From an uncultured Christensenella sp. (GTDB lineage Bacteria > Bacillota > Clostridia > Christensenellales > CAG-917): a stretch of 64,000 bases of DNA. Positions 9,501 through 17,900 of this stretch are shown in pieces (position 1 is the stretch's first letter; each line of letters starts with the position of its first letter). Location of the stretch: positions 1 through 64,000 of the forward strand of contig CAJTQT010000004.1 of NCBI GenBank assembly GCA_910578325.1, written 5' to 3'. The notes under the pieces are model-generated. The model saw nothing but the letters and a program-made list of their open reading frames with translations. It did not search any database and had not been told where the DNA came from. Position numbers and translations under genes: made by a program.

Positions 9501-10681
9501 CCGCCTGTCGTGAGAGCCTGCGCAACGGTTATATCCGATGTTTGTGCGTTAAGTGCAATCCACTCGCCCGCTAACGCAGAATAATCCACCTTCACGGAAG
9601 TGAGCGTAAGTCCGTTGACAACGGGAAGCGCGTCATAATATGCATCTCCCGAGCTTTCATACCCTACTACCGCGACAGAGTCCACGTCCGTTTCGGGTTT
9701 CAGCGAAGACGGGAGGCACTCGCCGTATACGGCTGTAACCGCTTTTTCGTCCACTGTAACGGCAGGATTCGTATGTTCTTTTTCAAGTTCTGTTTTGAGT
9801 GACGGAACCGCTTCGGAAGTGTTCCAGTCAATCGGATTCCAACCCATATCGGATGCCGACGCGCCTACTTTACAGGCATATACATACGACGGCATAATAT
9901 CCGATTTCTCTTCTTGTCCGACAATTTTTCCACTGCTTGCCAATGCGAAAGCAACCGCGCTGTCGGCGACTTTTTTACCTACTATTTCCGCTTTGACCGC
10001 CGCGGTAGGTTCAACTTTGGCCGCGCTGTACGCGTTTACTACCATAGCCTTGCCGTTAAGCGCGCCAATAACTCCGCCTGCAAGCGCTCCGTCGCCCTCG
10101 ACGGTAGCGGTAGACTTGACGTTTATAAACGTGGAATTTGCGGCTTTACCTGCAATACCTCCCGCAACCGAGCGTTTGCCTCCCAGATCAATTTTACCGC
10201 TTACGGTGACAAAGGAAACTTTTGCGTTTTCAACCGCACCCGCAAGGATTCCGACCGTCGCGTCGGGATTGCTGTTTGAAACCGAAGTCGCCACAAGATT
10301 GAGGTTCTTAACAGTCGCGCCGTTCAGTGTGGAAAACAGTCCCACGTGCGCGCCGTCAGACGCTATGTCCAATCCGCTTATAGTATGAAACTGACCGTCG
10401 AAAACGCCTTTGAAATTATCAATCGGCGCAAATGTCTTCGTAAGTTCTATATCCGCGGTAACTTTAAAAGTTTTGGATGCATAACCTTCCTCGTTCCCCG
10501 CTATTTTCGCGGCAGCGTCAATCAAGTCTGCCTCCGACGCTATTTCTATATACGTCTTCTGGGGCGGATCAGGTTGATCTGGCTGAGGGGGCTGGGCTTT
10601 GGGATTACAGGCAACAAGGCCGACAACAACCAACGCCAGAACCAAACACAGCAATAAAATTTTACGTATAGACTTGTTCAT
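3518..10681 (-). CDS. Very large (2387 aa) surface lipoprotein of repeated beta units
   Basis: Residues 1-24 are a lipoprotein signal peptide with lipobox LVAC; Cys25 would be lipidated, anchoring the protein outside the membrane. A Pro/Gln linker follows. Then comes a GLUG-like region (about 50-230: FDGQFHTISGLDI, VGLFSTLNGATVKNLNLV, AGGIAGKAANSTF), a motif known from bacterial surface proteins. The rest is a long series of about 80-110-residue beta-rich units that start with forms of L(L/F)G(T/K/E)(Y/W) and are often preceded by LT.E(E/Q)...(M/L), for example MFGEYTVGDDSVVL and LLGKWTVGSGDD. No catalytic motif and no C-terminal anchor are seen. The ATG at 10681 is chosen because GGAGGAGA lies just upstream and the signal peptide begins there; the frame is open 31 codons further. 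The gene follows the 1213-aa lipoprotein gene, probably in one transcript, and ends at a clear terminator. The role (adhesion or binding) is inference. Confidence 0.85.
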   Translation of the reverse strand: MNKSIRKILLLCLVLALVVVGLVACNPKAQPPQPDQPDPPQKTYIEIASEADLIDAAAKIAGNEEGYASKTFKVTADIELTKTFAPIDNFKGVFDGQFHTISGLDIASDGAHVGLFSTLNGATVKNLNLVATSVSNSNPDATVGILAGAVENAKVSFVTVSGKIDLGGKRSVAGGIAGKAANSTFINVKSTATVEGDGALAGGVIGALNGKAMVVNAYSAAKVEPTAAVKAEIVGKKVADSAVAFALASSGKIVGQEEKSDIMPSYVYACKVGASASDMGWNPIDWNTSEAVPSLKTELEKEHTNPAVTVDEKAVTAVYGECLPSSLKPETDVDSVAVVGYESSGDAYYDALPVVNGLTLTSVKVDYSALAGEWIALNAQTSDITVAQALTTGGENMTRRYAAVENGLPVLYFENADGLFRLCVKQLTSEQKTALGYASVNGAALLALEKSEGAGYAEAEFFMPLPKAAVGAWDIDGKCVVYSADRVASDKDNGYRSLTVGVALGTYKTCLNITESGLVPIVDGYKLSNEGTPALVKGNESYGISVDYYNAGWIGEDSDLVIVDGKIGEKTLKVVSCENGTGLYDDSTDTFYIATVNGVNSIKGGNVVAFGKDFSGEWIAFKNGAVRTLNIVGRKVRVDNSQTEIEAVIGIELGTSKISFTHGGEDYTLSYGGVTLKDDNGVCDFYAANIVRELYGTYILGTTRFEISGAKVSVIKNGASKSSNLSIVYSDDVISFSSDDMKFVKSGGKMTLTGYKTDFADKNDVLTLFTASELAETYASLSGDWLAPAVGGVGYHYLPMNFTNQTLKLDGNVTDYEFRLVDGTVYLYAACSYENEDRTLILSVSENGFLNTSGLGVGKFMPEGLADSVGNYYEFLVGSSQEGAKGPAVIGFSTEAVLTLNGNTYSEDEYTLTKSGTKFVITVKTNRNTVTFNSNKTLLYNGTTYFNYDRVIPTAYDLATGDRASVDYYQIGALDGAPKFRVAAGKLGSYEVVDDEDGETQWVAPVYPLYGFRYTDADGKEYISESYLWNKTDGQVTITVNAIGASGEKASFEVSYPYGEDFSKLQVAFGDSEPITVYSTKYIDAIVCSYKNNNSTFEVRSDATLWINGENKAYTLKREGKTDTFTVDGVDYVIDGNIPEIADCGGEVLYDARVAHLAGIKLVSFKRGDATADRQHTLILTSDGFFFDNEKVVWKEFPRSNDVLRFTVKDLVEGVETDIEWKLETSGSVNGIATFGMQFFPNYTYSNGTDWLQRWFVPEILLDATLYAVDDTFVTVTQADYSDGFIPFIISINDDQYGYNDYAMSFENDALKVVLEDGNVITFAMADGQITVTLNGVEMESNVQLPPLSDYVLENQIVFGQSLVRHVTVTEEMIIFEPDGGEYMRKEIKNYTFGKWNGYDVIYFSIPNGDKYAILKTEDGKKFVIYVEMLSLLGTYNVDGQAVVASLAFDGEEPRIEISHGNATVTDAKCDSRMYYSLVTNNSRSEMHIGYKADGKQYFITRDHIGGNGNLIASEEYVNLAFSENNNLLGDHKLFATLGKDVNGNAMIKYTVKHNTASVGVHVEVTLLPVDGKANLYTVTYADQKTEGNSYTACIIMAPCYDSSAVMRLLTDEEAAFVGIDKIALNGKRVIFSAGIGATPYGGERASVLISYDGSDPVGATYVAAGGYWTVNTVVDGENVTLYFGLDENEDIKVNVLDANMKVFVTSSYSFYLANSDGKNSSVSYGIDGFSVKFAYKETENVVYDAESMTLSFTQDGQKYYIIIVDATQSYDYNRGAVVTDKQYNFLGTWDLDSGNKLQVSVSTGWLKSSFAAAFDGQQVADVVLQSDSVMTFRLGDFYYGVQLKDGKMYLSENILDTDALEYALMGKYEDRNVEISFAVEIKNINGKDSVVASYTVLRNGEAVVYSIDENTLILTLGEGADAKYYGVCTGSTKGLKEFTASEAAMFGEYTVGDDSVVLIPNCTATLNKGSYKYNVGYNLKLNGTSAADVKMLTDNGDTPKSYVQFKCDSKTYLFYVIMAGQSAVLHELSAQQSGMFGVNTYVDENGNKYLKSNIVFAEDGTFTLGLNFEDSAIAEMTMIDGFGYSFKSTGETTQGKTYYVVTLGSSPYIVLESEYRWYTPSISINGHTVEVTATASSSNKYQVSIDGASAVNGTYKTSGEYGYIQFTSGGKMYILSRNTEDGNAFVLTELTAEQQAMMSSSSYNVKLLNKNNEPYYTSKTALAPSVVLNAVGEVSIGWMYGEYVVTSVDIVTDFDASLYIDTALIVNINGHTSYALMHGSYTAYLTAEEYALLGKWTVGSGDDEKELLVGLYSSSAWMCLQVTYGGSTSDKGHDGYVDCTLHGGATDFVTVTVNDAEYTAIKFTVNGVTYYGYLDNGTMKITTQTA

Positions 10682-10818
10682 TTCTCTCCTCCGAAATTTA
10701 TTTATCCCCAAAAGATGCGCCGTAACGCCGCAACTCCCCGCTATAAGCCGAAGACTATGCGTCGGACGAATCATCGTTCAGAAACTGTTTAACTGTGCGC
10801 AATACGCGCATTTGCTTT

Positions 10819-13800
10819 TTACTCCGCTTCCGTCAGATAATCGACGTCGGGGTAAATTTTTGTATCTACGGGCTTTCTTATCACAATCTCGCCCTCGTAT
10901 TCGTAAATCCAGTCTTCGTTTTCGTTCAGCGAAATTCTGAACAGATAATTATCCGCCAAATCGTATGCGACAACGTATGCAAGCGAGCCTGATGCCGTAG
11001 TATACGCAACCGCCTTGATTCCGGCAGTCAGTTCTTCGTTTTTAACGCTTACGAACTCTCCGTTTTCAAAGACCGTATCATATATCGTAAGAGTCGCAAC
11101 GCCGAAAGGACTTACGTTCAAATCAGCAAATTTCTGTCCGCTTTCGTCAAACACCTCGAAAGAACGGCTCTCGGTGGTCATAGTTACCGAAAGAAGATTT
11201 CCGCTGTACGTATATCCGCCGTCTTCATCCTCGTCGTCATATACGATAGAATCGGTGACGTAATATGCCTTAAATGTCTTTCCGTTCGGGATAATACGTC
11301 CGCTCTTGTCGCATTCGACGCCCTCGAAATAATACACGTCGTAACTTCCGTTTGCGTCTCCCCCGATGCTCTCGCCGGTGTTGTAATAGGTTCCCTTATA
11401 CCAGTCGTCGAAATCGTCGTCGTGTCCGTCATAGAACATAGCGTTGCCGTAGCCGTCCATTTTAACGATATAATACGTAAGCACGGTGCCGAGGAAGTTT
11501 TCCTCCATATAGAAGTTAGCATTCTCCCAGTCTTCGTAAGCAAGGAATTTTTTATCATCGCCCAACTTTTGGCTTATGTGGAAAGAGCCTCTGACGTCAT
11601 CGATATAACCCTTGACAGGATTTGAATTCGGCATAAGAATTGTGATTTCGTCGCCGTCGATGCTATAAGTTCCGTTGGAAGTTATGCCGTTCTTATAAGA
11701 CTGTACGAAATTCGCCGTATTCTCCCCGTCGCTGTAACCGTAGAACAGATAATACTCCGTTTCGTCCTCCGAGTAACAGAGTTTTGTCGTTTCGAGGTCG
11801 TAAGACACGTAGAGGGTTTTATCTATAAAATCGTTTTCGGAAGAAACTCTCAGAGTACATTTGTGATACATTTCTCCGAAGAAGCCTTCCAGTTTCAAAG
11901 TTCCGTTATAAGTCGCGCCAACGCCTTTGAGATTCACAAGCGAGATATCGAGCACCGCATCGCCGAATTTCTGTCCTTCCGCAATGGTGTACGAGCCTAT
12001 ATACTCGCTGTTGTCCTTAGATACGAACGCGGATAAAAGAACGCTTCCGTTTCCGTCAAGGATAATCTGAGTGGGATAGTCCGTATAGCACACCGTAAGT
12101 TCGTCGTTGTTTTGAATGGGATACAGACAGTCGTTCGCTACAAAGAATTTTTTGTTTTCGAGGAACACTCCGTTCCCGTCATACCAGTCAATACCAACCA
12201 TTTTTTCGGTATAACCGAGTATATAATAAAGATTATATTCGCTGTACACCGCGCCAACTGGAGCATATTCGCTGAAATCCGACGATGAGTCATTGCGCTG
12301 ATAAAGCGTGAAATGACCGTAATCGTCGCGCTCTATTTTAGCAAGCGAATCGCCGCCCTTGCCCAACGTCGGGAAATAATAATCCGCCTGTTCGAATACA
12401 GGTACGAAATAAACCGTGCCGTCTATCTCGATTCTCACGGGACGTACGCAGATTCTGAACGTCTGCTTTGCGCCCAACGCGTCAACGATATTCGGATTTG
12501 AAATAATGAAAAACCTCTCCTCTCCGCGCGCAACGCCCTGCGGCACTTCTTCCTCCTGTATGAACATCGTATATTTATCGTCCTTGATTCCCGCGCGGAA
12601 ACTATTGTAAAACTCGCTGAACATATCGATGGTATTCAAAAATTCAAGCGCGGTATCCGTTACGTATGCGATTTTTCCGCCGCGGACCTCGAATTTAGTT
12701 GCAAAACTGCCGTCGCTGTTTTCTCCCCAGTAAAATACCTGCGTATCTCCTTTGGTATCGACAAAACGCGCATAATCGCCCCACGCAGATTTATAATCCG
12801 CAACCGCTGTTTCATTTACGTAAAGCACAAGTCCGACGCTTTCATCGAATACAGGTGCGAAATCCGTAATCAGCCCTTGGTCGTTAAACGTATAATCTAC
12901 ACCGTGGCTGAAAGGTATTCTCGACACGCCTGCGGGAATATCTCCGTTAAACGTAATTTCCGCAAGCGCTTTACAGCCCGCAAAAGCAAAATCGCCGATC
13001 GTCTGCACCTCTCTGCCTATCTCCGCCTGCGTAAGTCCGCCGCACCCGTAAAACGCCCTATCGCCTATAACCGTAGTCGAATCGGGAATTTTTACAGACG
13101 TCAAACTCGAACAGTTGACAAACGCAAACGCGCCTATACTTTGCAGACTGTCGCCAAACTCGACGTTATTAAGATATACGCAACCGTAAAACGCCTCGTC
13201 CTCGATTCTCACGATATTTTCGAGCGCGGGCAGTCTGAAAAGTCTGGAAAATATATAACTGGAACCTTCGTCGTTCTCCTCTGAAATATAAGCGGAAAAC
13301 GCCTTATTTCCTATATTTTCAACGCTTTCAAGCCAGTTAAGAGGATTCTCAATATCCAAAACACTGTCATACCCTAAATTTATACAACCCTCGAATGCCG
13401 AATCGCCCACCTGATACAGTTCATCCGCTTGCAGGATTACGACCTTTTCGAGAGAATACGCAAAGTAAAATGCACCTTCGGGTATGGCATATACTGGTTC
13501 CGTTACAACCACTTTTTTTAGCGTGCGCGGAATCACAAGTTTGCTGTAATCGGGATTTACTTCCACCAAGGAATAAAGCGATATCTCAGCCTGAAAAGAG
13601 AATACGTTGTCCGTATATTTCTCCGCGCCGAAAACGTACGCCAAAAACGAATTGCTTTCTGCAGAACCGCCTATAAACGGAACTTTTAGTTCCGCAAGCG
13701 ACGTTAGCGATTTAAACGCGCCATTCTCTATACGCGTATAGCAGGACGGAACTTCCAGTTTCTTTATTTCCGATGCGGCGGCGCAATTTTCAAACAATCC

Positions 13801-14460
13801 GGCAGAGACAACCGTGGCTGTCTGTGGCAGACGTACGTTTTCCGAACTTCCGTTATACGCTACCGCTACACCGTTTTCCACAACGAAATTCTGCGAATCA
13901 TAGTTGTCGAAAATCGCTTTTAAAACAATAACCGCGCCGTCCTCCTCTGAAAGATTGCGCACAGTAGCCTTATCGGCAACGGAAACCTGTTTGCCGTCGG
14001 AAGACTGATACTGCCACTCCTCGAACGACTCTCCCCTGAGCACAAATGAATTTTCAGGCAACTTTATTTTTTCGTCATAAGCAACGGAAATGTCGCTCAT
14101 ACTTCCGTATGCGCGGTCGCCGTCAAATCTTATCGTATACCTGTTTGCAATCCATTTGGTGTATAACACCGTATCGGAACTGCCGACAACTCCCGAAAAA
14201 TCCACCGACGACGAAAGACTGTCGTCGGAATAATATCCTCCGAATTTATATCCCGTACGTTCGGGAGCAAATTCTACAGAAGTTCCGGTTTTTCCCTCCG
14301 TTTTATGCAACTGCGTTCCGTCGGCGTCCAGAATCGTGACGCTGTAAACCGCGTCGGGATTATTATTCTGAGTACCGTCGCATGCGGCAACAAATACGGC
14401 AGTAAATGCCGCAATCAATGAAACGCATAAAATAACAGTCAATCGTTTTAAATTTTTCAT
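10819..14460 (-). CDS. Surface lipoprotein with InlB B-like and BspA-type leucine-rich repeats
   Basis: 1213 aa. Residues 1-26 form a lipoprotein signal peptide with lipobox VAAC (Cys27). Residues about 38-170 are InlB B-repeat/Flg_new-like (GYKFGGYYSDDSLSS, LYTKWIANRYTIRFDG). From about 190 to 510 there are BspA-type LRR_5 units with the typical I....F..C..L..V.IP pattern, such as IGAFAFVNCSSLTSVKIP and IGDRAFYGCGGLTQAEIG, ending in a unit that gives TFNGDIP. The C-terminal 650 residues are beta-rich units resembling those of the neighbouring 2387-aa lipoprotein (YIGSYTIAEGQKFG, NGTYSIDGDEITI). LRR_5 and B-repeats are common in adhesins of gut and oral bacteria. The start is the ATG at 14460, where the signal peptide begins; the upstream in-frame codons lie in the leader. 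A GGAAG site is about 10 bases upstream. It has its own promoter some 320 bases upstream. Confidence 0.85.
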   Translation of the reverse strand: MKNLKRLTVILCVSLIAAFTAVFVAACDGTQNNNPDAVYSVTILDADGTQLHKTEGKTGTSVEFAPERTGYKFGGYYSDDSLSSSVDFSGVVGSSDTVLYTKWIANRYTIRFDGDRAYGSMSDISVAYDEKIKLPENSFVLRGESFEEWQYQSSDGKQVSVADKATVRNLSEEDGAVIVLKAIFDNYDSQNFVVENGVAVAYNGSSENVRLPQTATVVSAGLFENCAAASEIKKLEVPSCYTRIENGAFKSLTSLAELKVPFIGGSAESNSFLAYVFGAEKYTDNVFSFQAEISLYSLVEVNPDYSKLVIPRTLKKVVVTEPVYAIPEGAFYFAYSLEKVVILQADELYQVGDSAFEGCINLGYDSVLDIENPLNWLESVENIGNKAFSAYISEENDEGSSYIFSRLFRLPALENIVRIEDEAFYGCVYLNNVEFGDSLQSIGAFAFVNCSSLTSVKIPDSTTVIGDRAFYGCGGLTQAEIGREVQTIGDFAFAGCKALAEITFNGDIPAGVSRIPFSHGVDYTFNDQGLITDFAPVFDESVGLVLYVNETAVADYKSAWGDYARFVDTKGDTQVFYWGENSDGSFATKFEVRGGKIAYVTDTALEFLNTIDMFSEFYNSFRAGIKDDKYTMFIQEEEVPQGVARGEERFFIISNPNIVDALGAKQTFRICVRPVRIEIDGTVYFVPVFEQADYYFPTLGKGGDSLAKIERDDYGHFTLYQRNDSSSDFSEYAPVGAVYSEYNLYYILGYTEKMVGIDWYDGNGVFLENKKFFVANDCLYPIQNNDELTVCYTDYPTQIILDGNGSVLLSAFVSKDNSEYIGSYTIAEGQKFGDAVLDISLVNLKGVGATYNGTLKLEGFFGEMYHKCTLRVSSENDFIDKTLYVSYDLETTKLCYSEDETEYYLFYGYSDGENTANFVQSYKNGITSNGTYSIDGDEITILMPNSNPVKGYIDDVRGSFHISQKLGDDKKFLAYEDWENANFYMEENFLGTVLTYYIVKMDGYGNAMFYDGHDDDFDDWYKGTYYNTGESIGGDANGSYDVYYFEGVECDKSGRIIPNGKTFKAYYVTDSIVYDDEDEDGGYTYSGNLLSVTMTTESRSFEVFDESGQKFADLNVSPFGVATLTIYDTVFENGEFVSVKNEELTAGIKAVAYTTASGSLAYVVAYDLADNYLFRISLNENEDWIYEYEGEIVIRKPVDTKIYPDVDYLTEAE

Positions 14461-14930
14461 AATGTCATCTTCCTTGTTTACAGACATACCGTAAACCGAA
14501 CGTATATGTCCGAAGCGTTTTATAATAAGCGTATACTTTTGTATATTATAACCGTAAGTTCGCGTAAGCACTGCGCTTCACGAAACAACGTAATTGTGAT
14601 ATTAGATTTTCTGACAACTCTATTCTGAACTTAGTCAGCACACAAACCGACCGAATAAGCGAGATAAACGAGTAATACAATCTCCCCGAAATAATTTCTT
14701 CGGTGCCGAAATACTGTCGTTTATACAGACATAATTGCAACATATTTATAAATATAAAAAATATTCATATTTATGCAATATATTATGCACCCAATTGACT
14801 ATTATGTCAATAATTATACATTAAAAATTTATTAAAAAGTACACACGTATATACATATGTACGAATTTATATCCGATGCGCAAGTACTTCCCTGCCTGCT
14901 TAACCGCATTTGGCAGAAATATACTGTAAA
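14461..14930. other. Intergenic region with long leader and promoter
   Basis: This region holds the promoter at 14782-14810 and, downstream of it, a leader of roughly 315 bases before the ATG at 14460. The leader contains the 11-mer TGAACTTAGTC (14626-14636, plus strand), also found in the leader of the giant gene (43842-43852). A 65-codon open frame at 14546-14743 has no supporting evidence. Bases 14811-14926 are AT-rich with nothing recognisable. Confidence 0.5.
14782..14810 (-). promoter_or_regulatory. Promoter of the 1213-aa and 2387-aa lipoprotein genes
   Basis: Minus strand: TTGACA (14805-14810), 17-base spacer, CATAAT (14782-14787). TTGAC-N6-GTCAA forms an inverted repeat starting at the -35 box, a possible operator. 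Confidence 0.7.
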
Positions 14931-14959
14931 ACAAGAGCGGCAAAATTTGCCGCTCTTGT
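14927..14959 (-). terminator. Terminator after the 1562-aa surface protein gene
   Basis: Minus strand: a perfect stem of at least 12 bp, ACAAGAGCGGCA / TGCCGCTCTTGT, followed by TTTT. It starts 20 bases after the stop at 14979. Confidence 0.92.
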
Positions 14960-14978
14960 AAATCTGTTTCAACTGACG

Positions 14979-17900
14979 TTATCTTTTGCCGTTCTGGTCA
15001 TAAGTTCCGTCGTTTTCACCCATACCGGTTATCTTAACCTGAACGTTAACAGGTCTGTGCGGATCGGGAGCAGGCTGCGCGTTTACGGGCATCTGCTGAA
15101 TGGGCACTTGCTGTACGTACTGTATCGGCTGCATAGGAACAGGCTGAATGGGCATCTGCTGCATCGGCATCGGCTGGATTATTTGCTGAACGGGTTGCTG
15201 TTGAACAACGGGTTGAGGAACGGGTTCCGGATCCGGTGCCTGCACGATATTTACGATAGGAGCCTGAGGAGGCTGATTGTTCTTCTCTTTCTTCTTCTTT
15301 GCGATTACGATTGCAAGAATGATTATAATAATCAGTTCGAGAATCACAAGCGCAAGGAGTATCCAGAAGAATATCATCCACAGGTCGTTGCTGGGCGCTT
15401 CGCGGTTTACAAACAGTGTAATTGTCTTTACAGGATCCATACCCGCTGCCGTGCGTCCGTTTACGAGGCTGAGATCATACAGATTTATACGAATTTCATT
15501 GACGCCGACTTTAAGGTCTTTTTCGTTTTCGATATCGTATGTAAGACCTTCTTCCATCGTAATGTCAAACGTAAGTCCCGTGATGCCGTTGGAAATCGAA
15601 TAGTAGTAGGTGTCTACGTCGGAGGAATAATCGCGCGAGAAGTCGCCTATTTCCGCGATATTGACCGATGTCATCGAAATATCCTCGCGTACAACCACTA
15701 CGCCAACAGTTCTCTTTGTGATGTTGTCACTCGCAATGATATCGATAGATATAATGTTCACACCGTATTCGAGTTGAACGTCGCTCACCTGCTGACCGTT
15801 ATCGTTTTTGAGAATGCGGTTGTAGAAAATCTTATAAGTCGCGGGAGCAGTCCACTCGTTGACAATTTCGGGACGAACGTGAATGTTCAGTTCTTTGAAA
15901 GTATGCACAACGAAGTACTCGCCGTAAATATAGTATTCATCTTTCAATTCCGCATATTCAGGGTTGAACGAATCCGCCAACTCGTCGATTTCGATTTCAG
16001 CATTCGTGTTGCTGGAAGGAGCGGGATCGCGTTTAAGGTGTACGATATAAACCGAGTCTTCACCGACAAGAGGACGGATAACGATATTGATCGTTACAAC
16101 CAACTTGTTTCCGAAGAGAGCGTCAACGTTGAAGTCCGCTTCGCTTTCGCCTACGCCTTCATAACTTGCAATACGCATAACTGCCGTACCGTCGCTGGAT
16201 CTTGCGATAATGGGCAGGCTGTACATACTGTTGCCGAATGCAACCCAGTACTCGCCTTCTGCAAGACCTTCGGGGTCGGGATTGCTTGAATCAACGAGAT
16301 TGCCTTCCTCGAATCCGCCGTCGTAAATATCCAGTCCGGAAACATTAAGATATGTAAGAATCGGTTTAGCCGTCGCTTTGTTCAATCTGACCGTATAAGG
16401 TTTGTTCGTTCCGTCGATAGCGACGTTGAGCGTAACCGTAACGGTGATATCCGCGTCGCTGAGGTCAATATCCGCTTCAACGAAATGTGCGGCTTCTTTG
16501 ATTTTCTGACCTCCCTTGAAGATCGAGATAACTGCCGACGGATCTTCCGCTTCTACACGGAGAGTCGCGGTGTTCACGCCGAAAGGCAAGCGTACGGAAT
16601 AATCGGTCTTCTCTCTGTCAAATCCGTCAACCGTCTTTCCGTTTACGGAAATGTCTTTGAGGTATGCATTATTGTTTGCTTCAGCACGTTCAACCGTAAA
16701 GATGTATTTTTTCAAAACACCGTTTGCGTTTGTCGTACCGTCCTGAGCAACCGCCCACACTTCGATAGTATTGATTCCGACCGCAAGGTCTTTACCTCCG
16801 TCGCCGTGAACCATTGCAGTTTTGACAGCCTCGACATAAGTGATTATTCTGTTGATAGCATTAGGAACCTGTACCGTATAAGCAGTGATATCGGGGTCGA
16901 AAGCGAGATCCGCCGTCGGGAAATAATCCTTTCCGTCGATACCTTCGAGTCTGATGCTTGAAATATCATACTTATCGTCAAGAGTAATAGGTTTATTTGC
17001 AATGTAAATGCGGTAAGTTTTCTTATCGCCGTTCTGCGCCGTTACAACGATGTTTGCAGTTATAACGTTGGAAGTACCCGTACCCGCAAGCGACGAGAGG
17101 TCGATTGCACCGGTACCAGTTACGGTCGCGTCCGCATCGTTTGCAACCGCGTTGATGGTAGCGCTTGTAGCATTTCCGTCACTGAATACGTAATAAGTAT
17201 CGGTGTTGGGATCGAACGTGACCGTATTTTCGTTCTTGTTGTCTTTAAAGTCTACAACAGTACCGCCGATAGTCACCGACAAAGATTTGAGTTTATTATC
17301 GGAACTTGCCGCTTTTCTCGTAACCGTAATGGTATATACCGTACCGTCTTCACCAAGACCGTTGCCGCTCGCGCCGCCCACGTCGCCGTTGGAAACAGCG
17401 TGAATCTTAAATACGTTGTCTCCGTCTACAAGCGTACGCGTCACGTTGTGAACCTTGGTACCTGCAATGTTTGTAAGAATACCTTCTCTTTCGGTACGGA
17501 CTTTGGTATAAATACCGTCAACCGTAACGTCGAAGGTGAGCGAAGTAACTGTGTTGGGAACTTCGAGCGTATAATTCGTCTGTCCCTTAGAGAACGTAAA
17601 CTTGCTGCTGTCGATCGGAGTATTCTTGTTGTCTTTTATTGCTATATTTTCGATTGTATTCTTGTCTTCGACAAGGTTTACCACAAAGGAATAAACGGTT
17701 GAACCGCCTTCCGTTTTAGCGGTAAGTTTAAATGTATTGACGCCGAAATCGAGCGGAGCACTCCACACTCCTCCGTTATTCGTCAACTTGCCAGCGCTTT
17801 CCTGCGTAACGTCGGTAGAAGAAGCGGTACCTTTGACGTAAATTCTATCGCCAACCGCCATCTCGGTGAGGTTGATGTTAGTAGTATATTCAAGATTGGT

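Noticed and set aside
10796..10810. Terminator between the 1213-aa and 2387-aa lipoprotein genes (TGCGC-GTATT-GCGCA)
   Set aside because: Only a 5-bp stem with no T-run; the two genes are more likely co-transcribed.
14546..14743. 65-codon minus-strand open frame in the leader of the 1213-aa gene
   Set aside because: No ribosome binding site, no homology I recognise, and Leu/Arg-rich composition expected by chance.
14910..16289. 459-codon plus-strand open frame
   Set aside because: Antisense to the membrane helix and tail of the 1562-aa protein and crossing its terminator; no promoter or recognisable domain.
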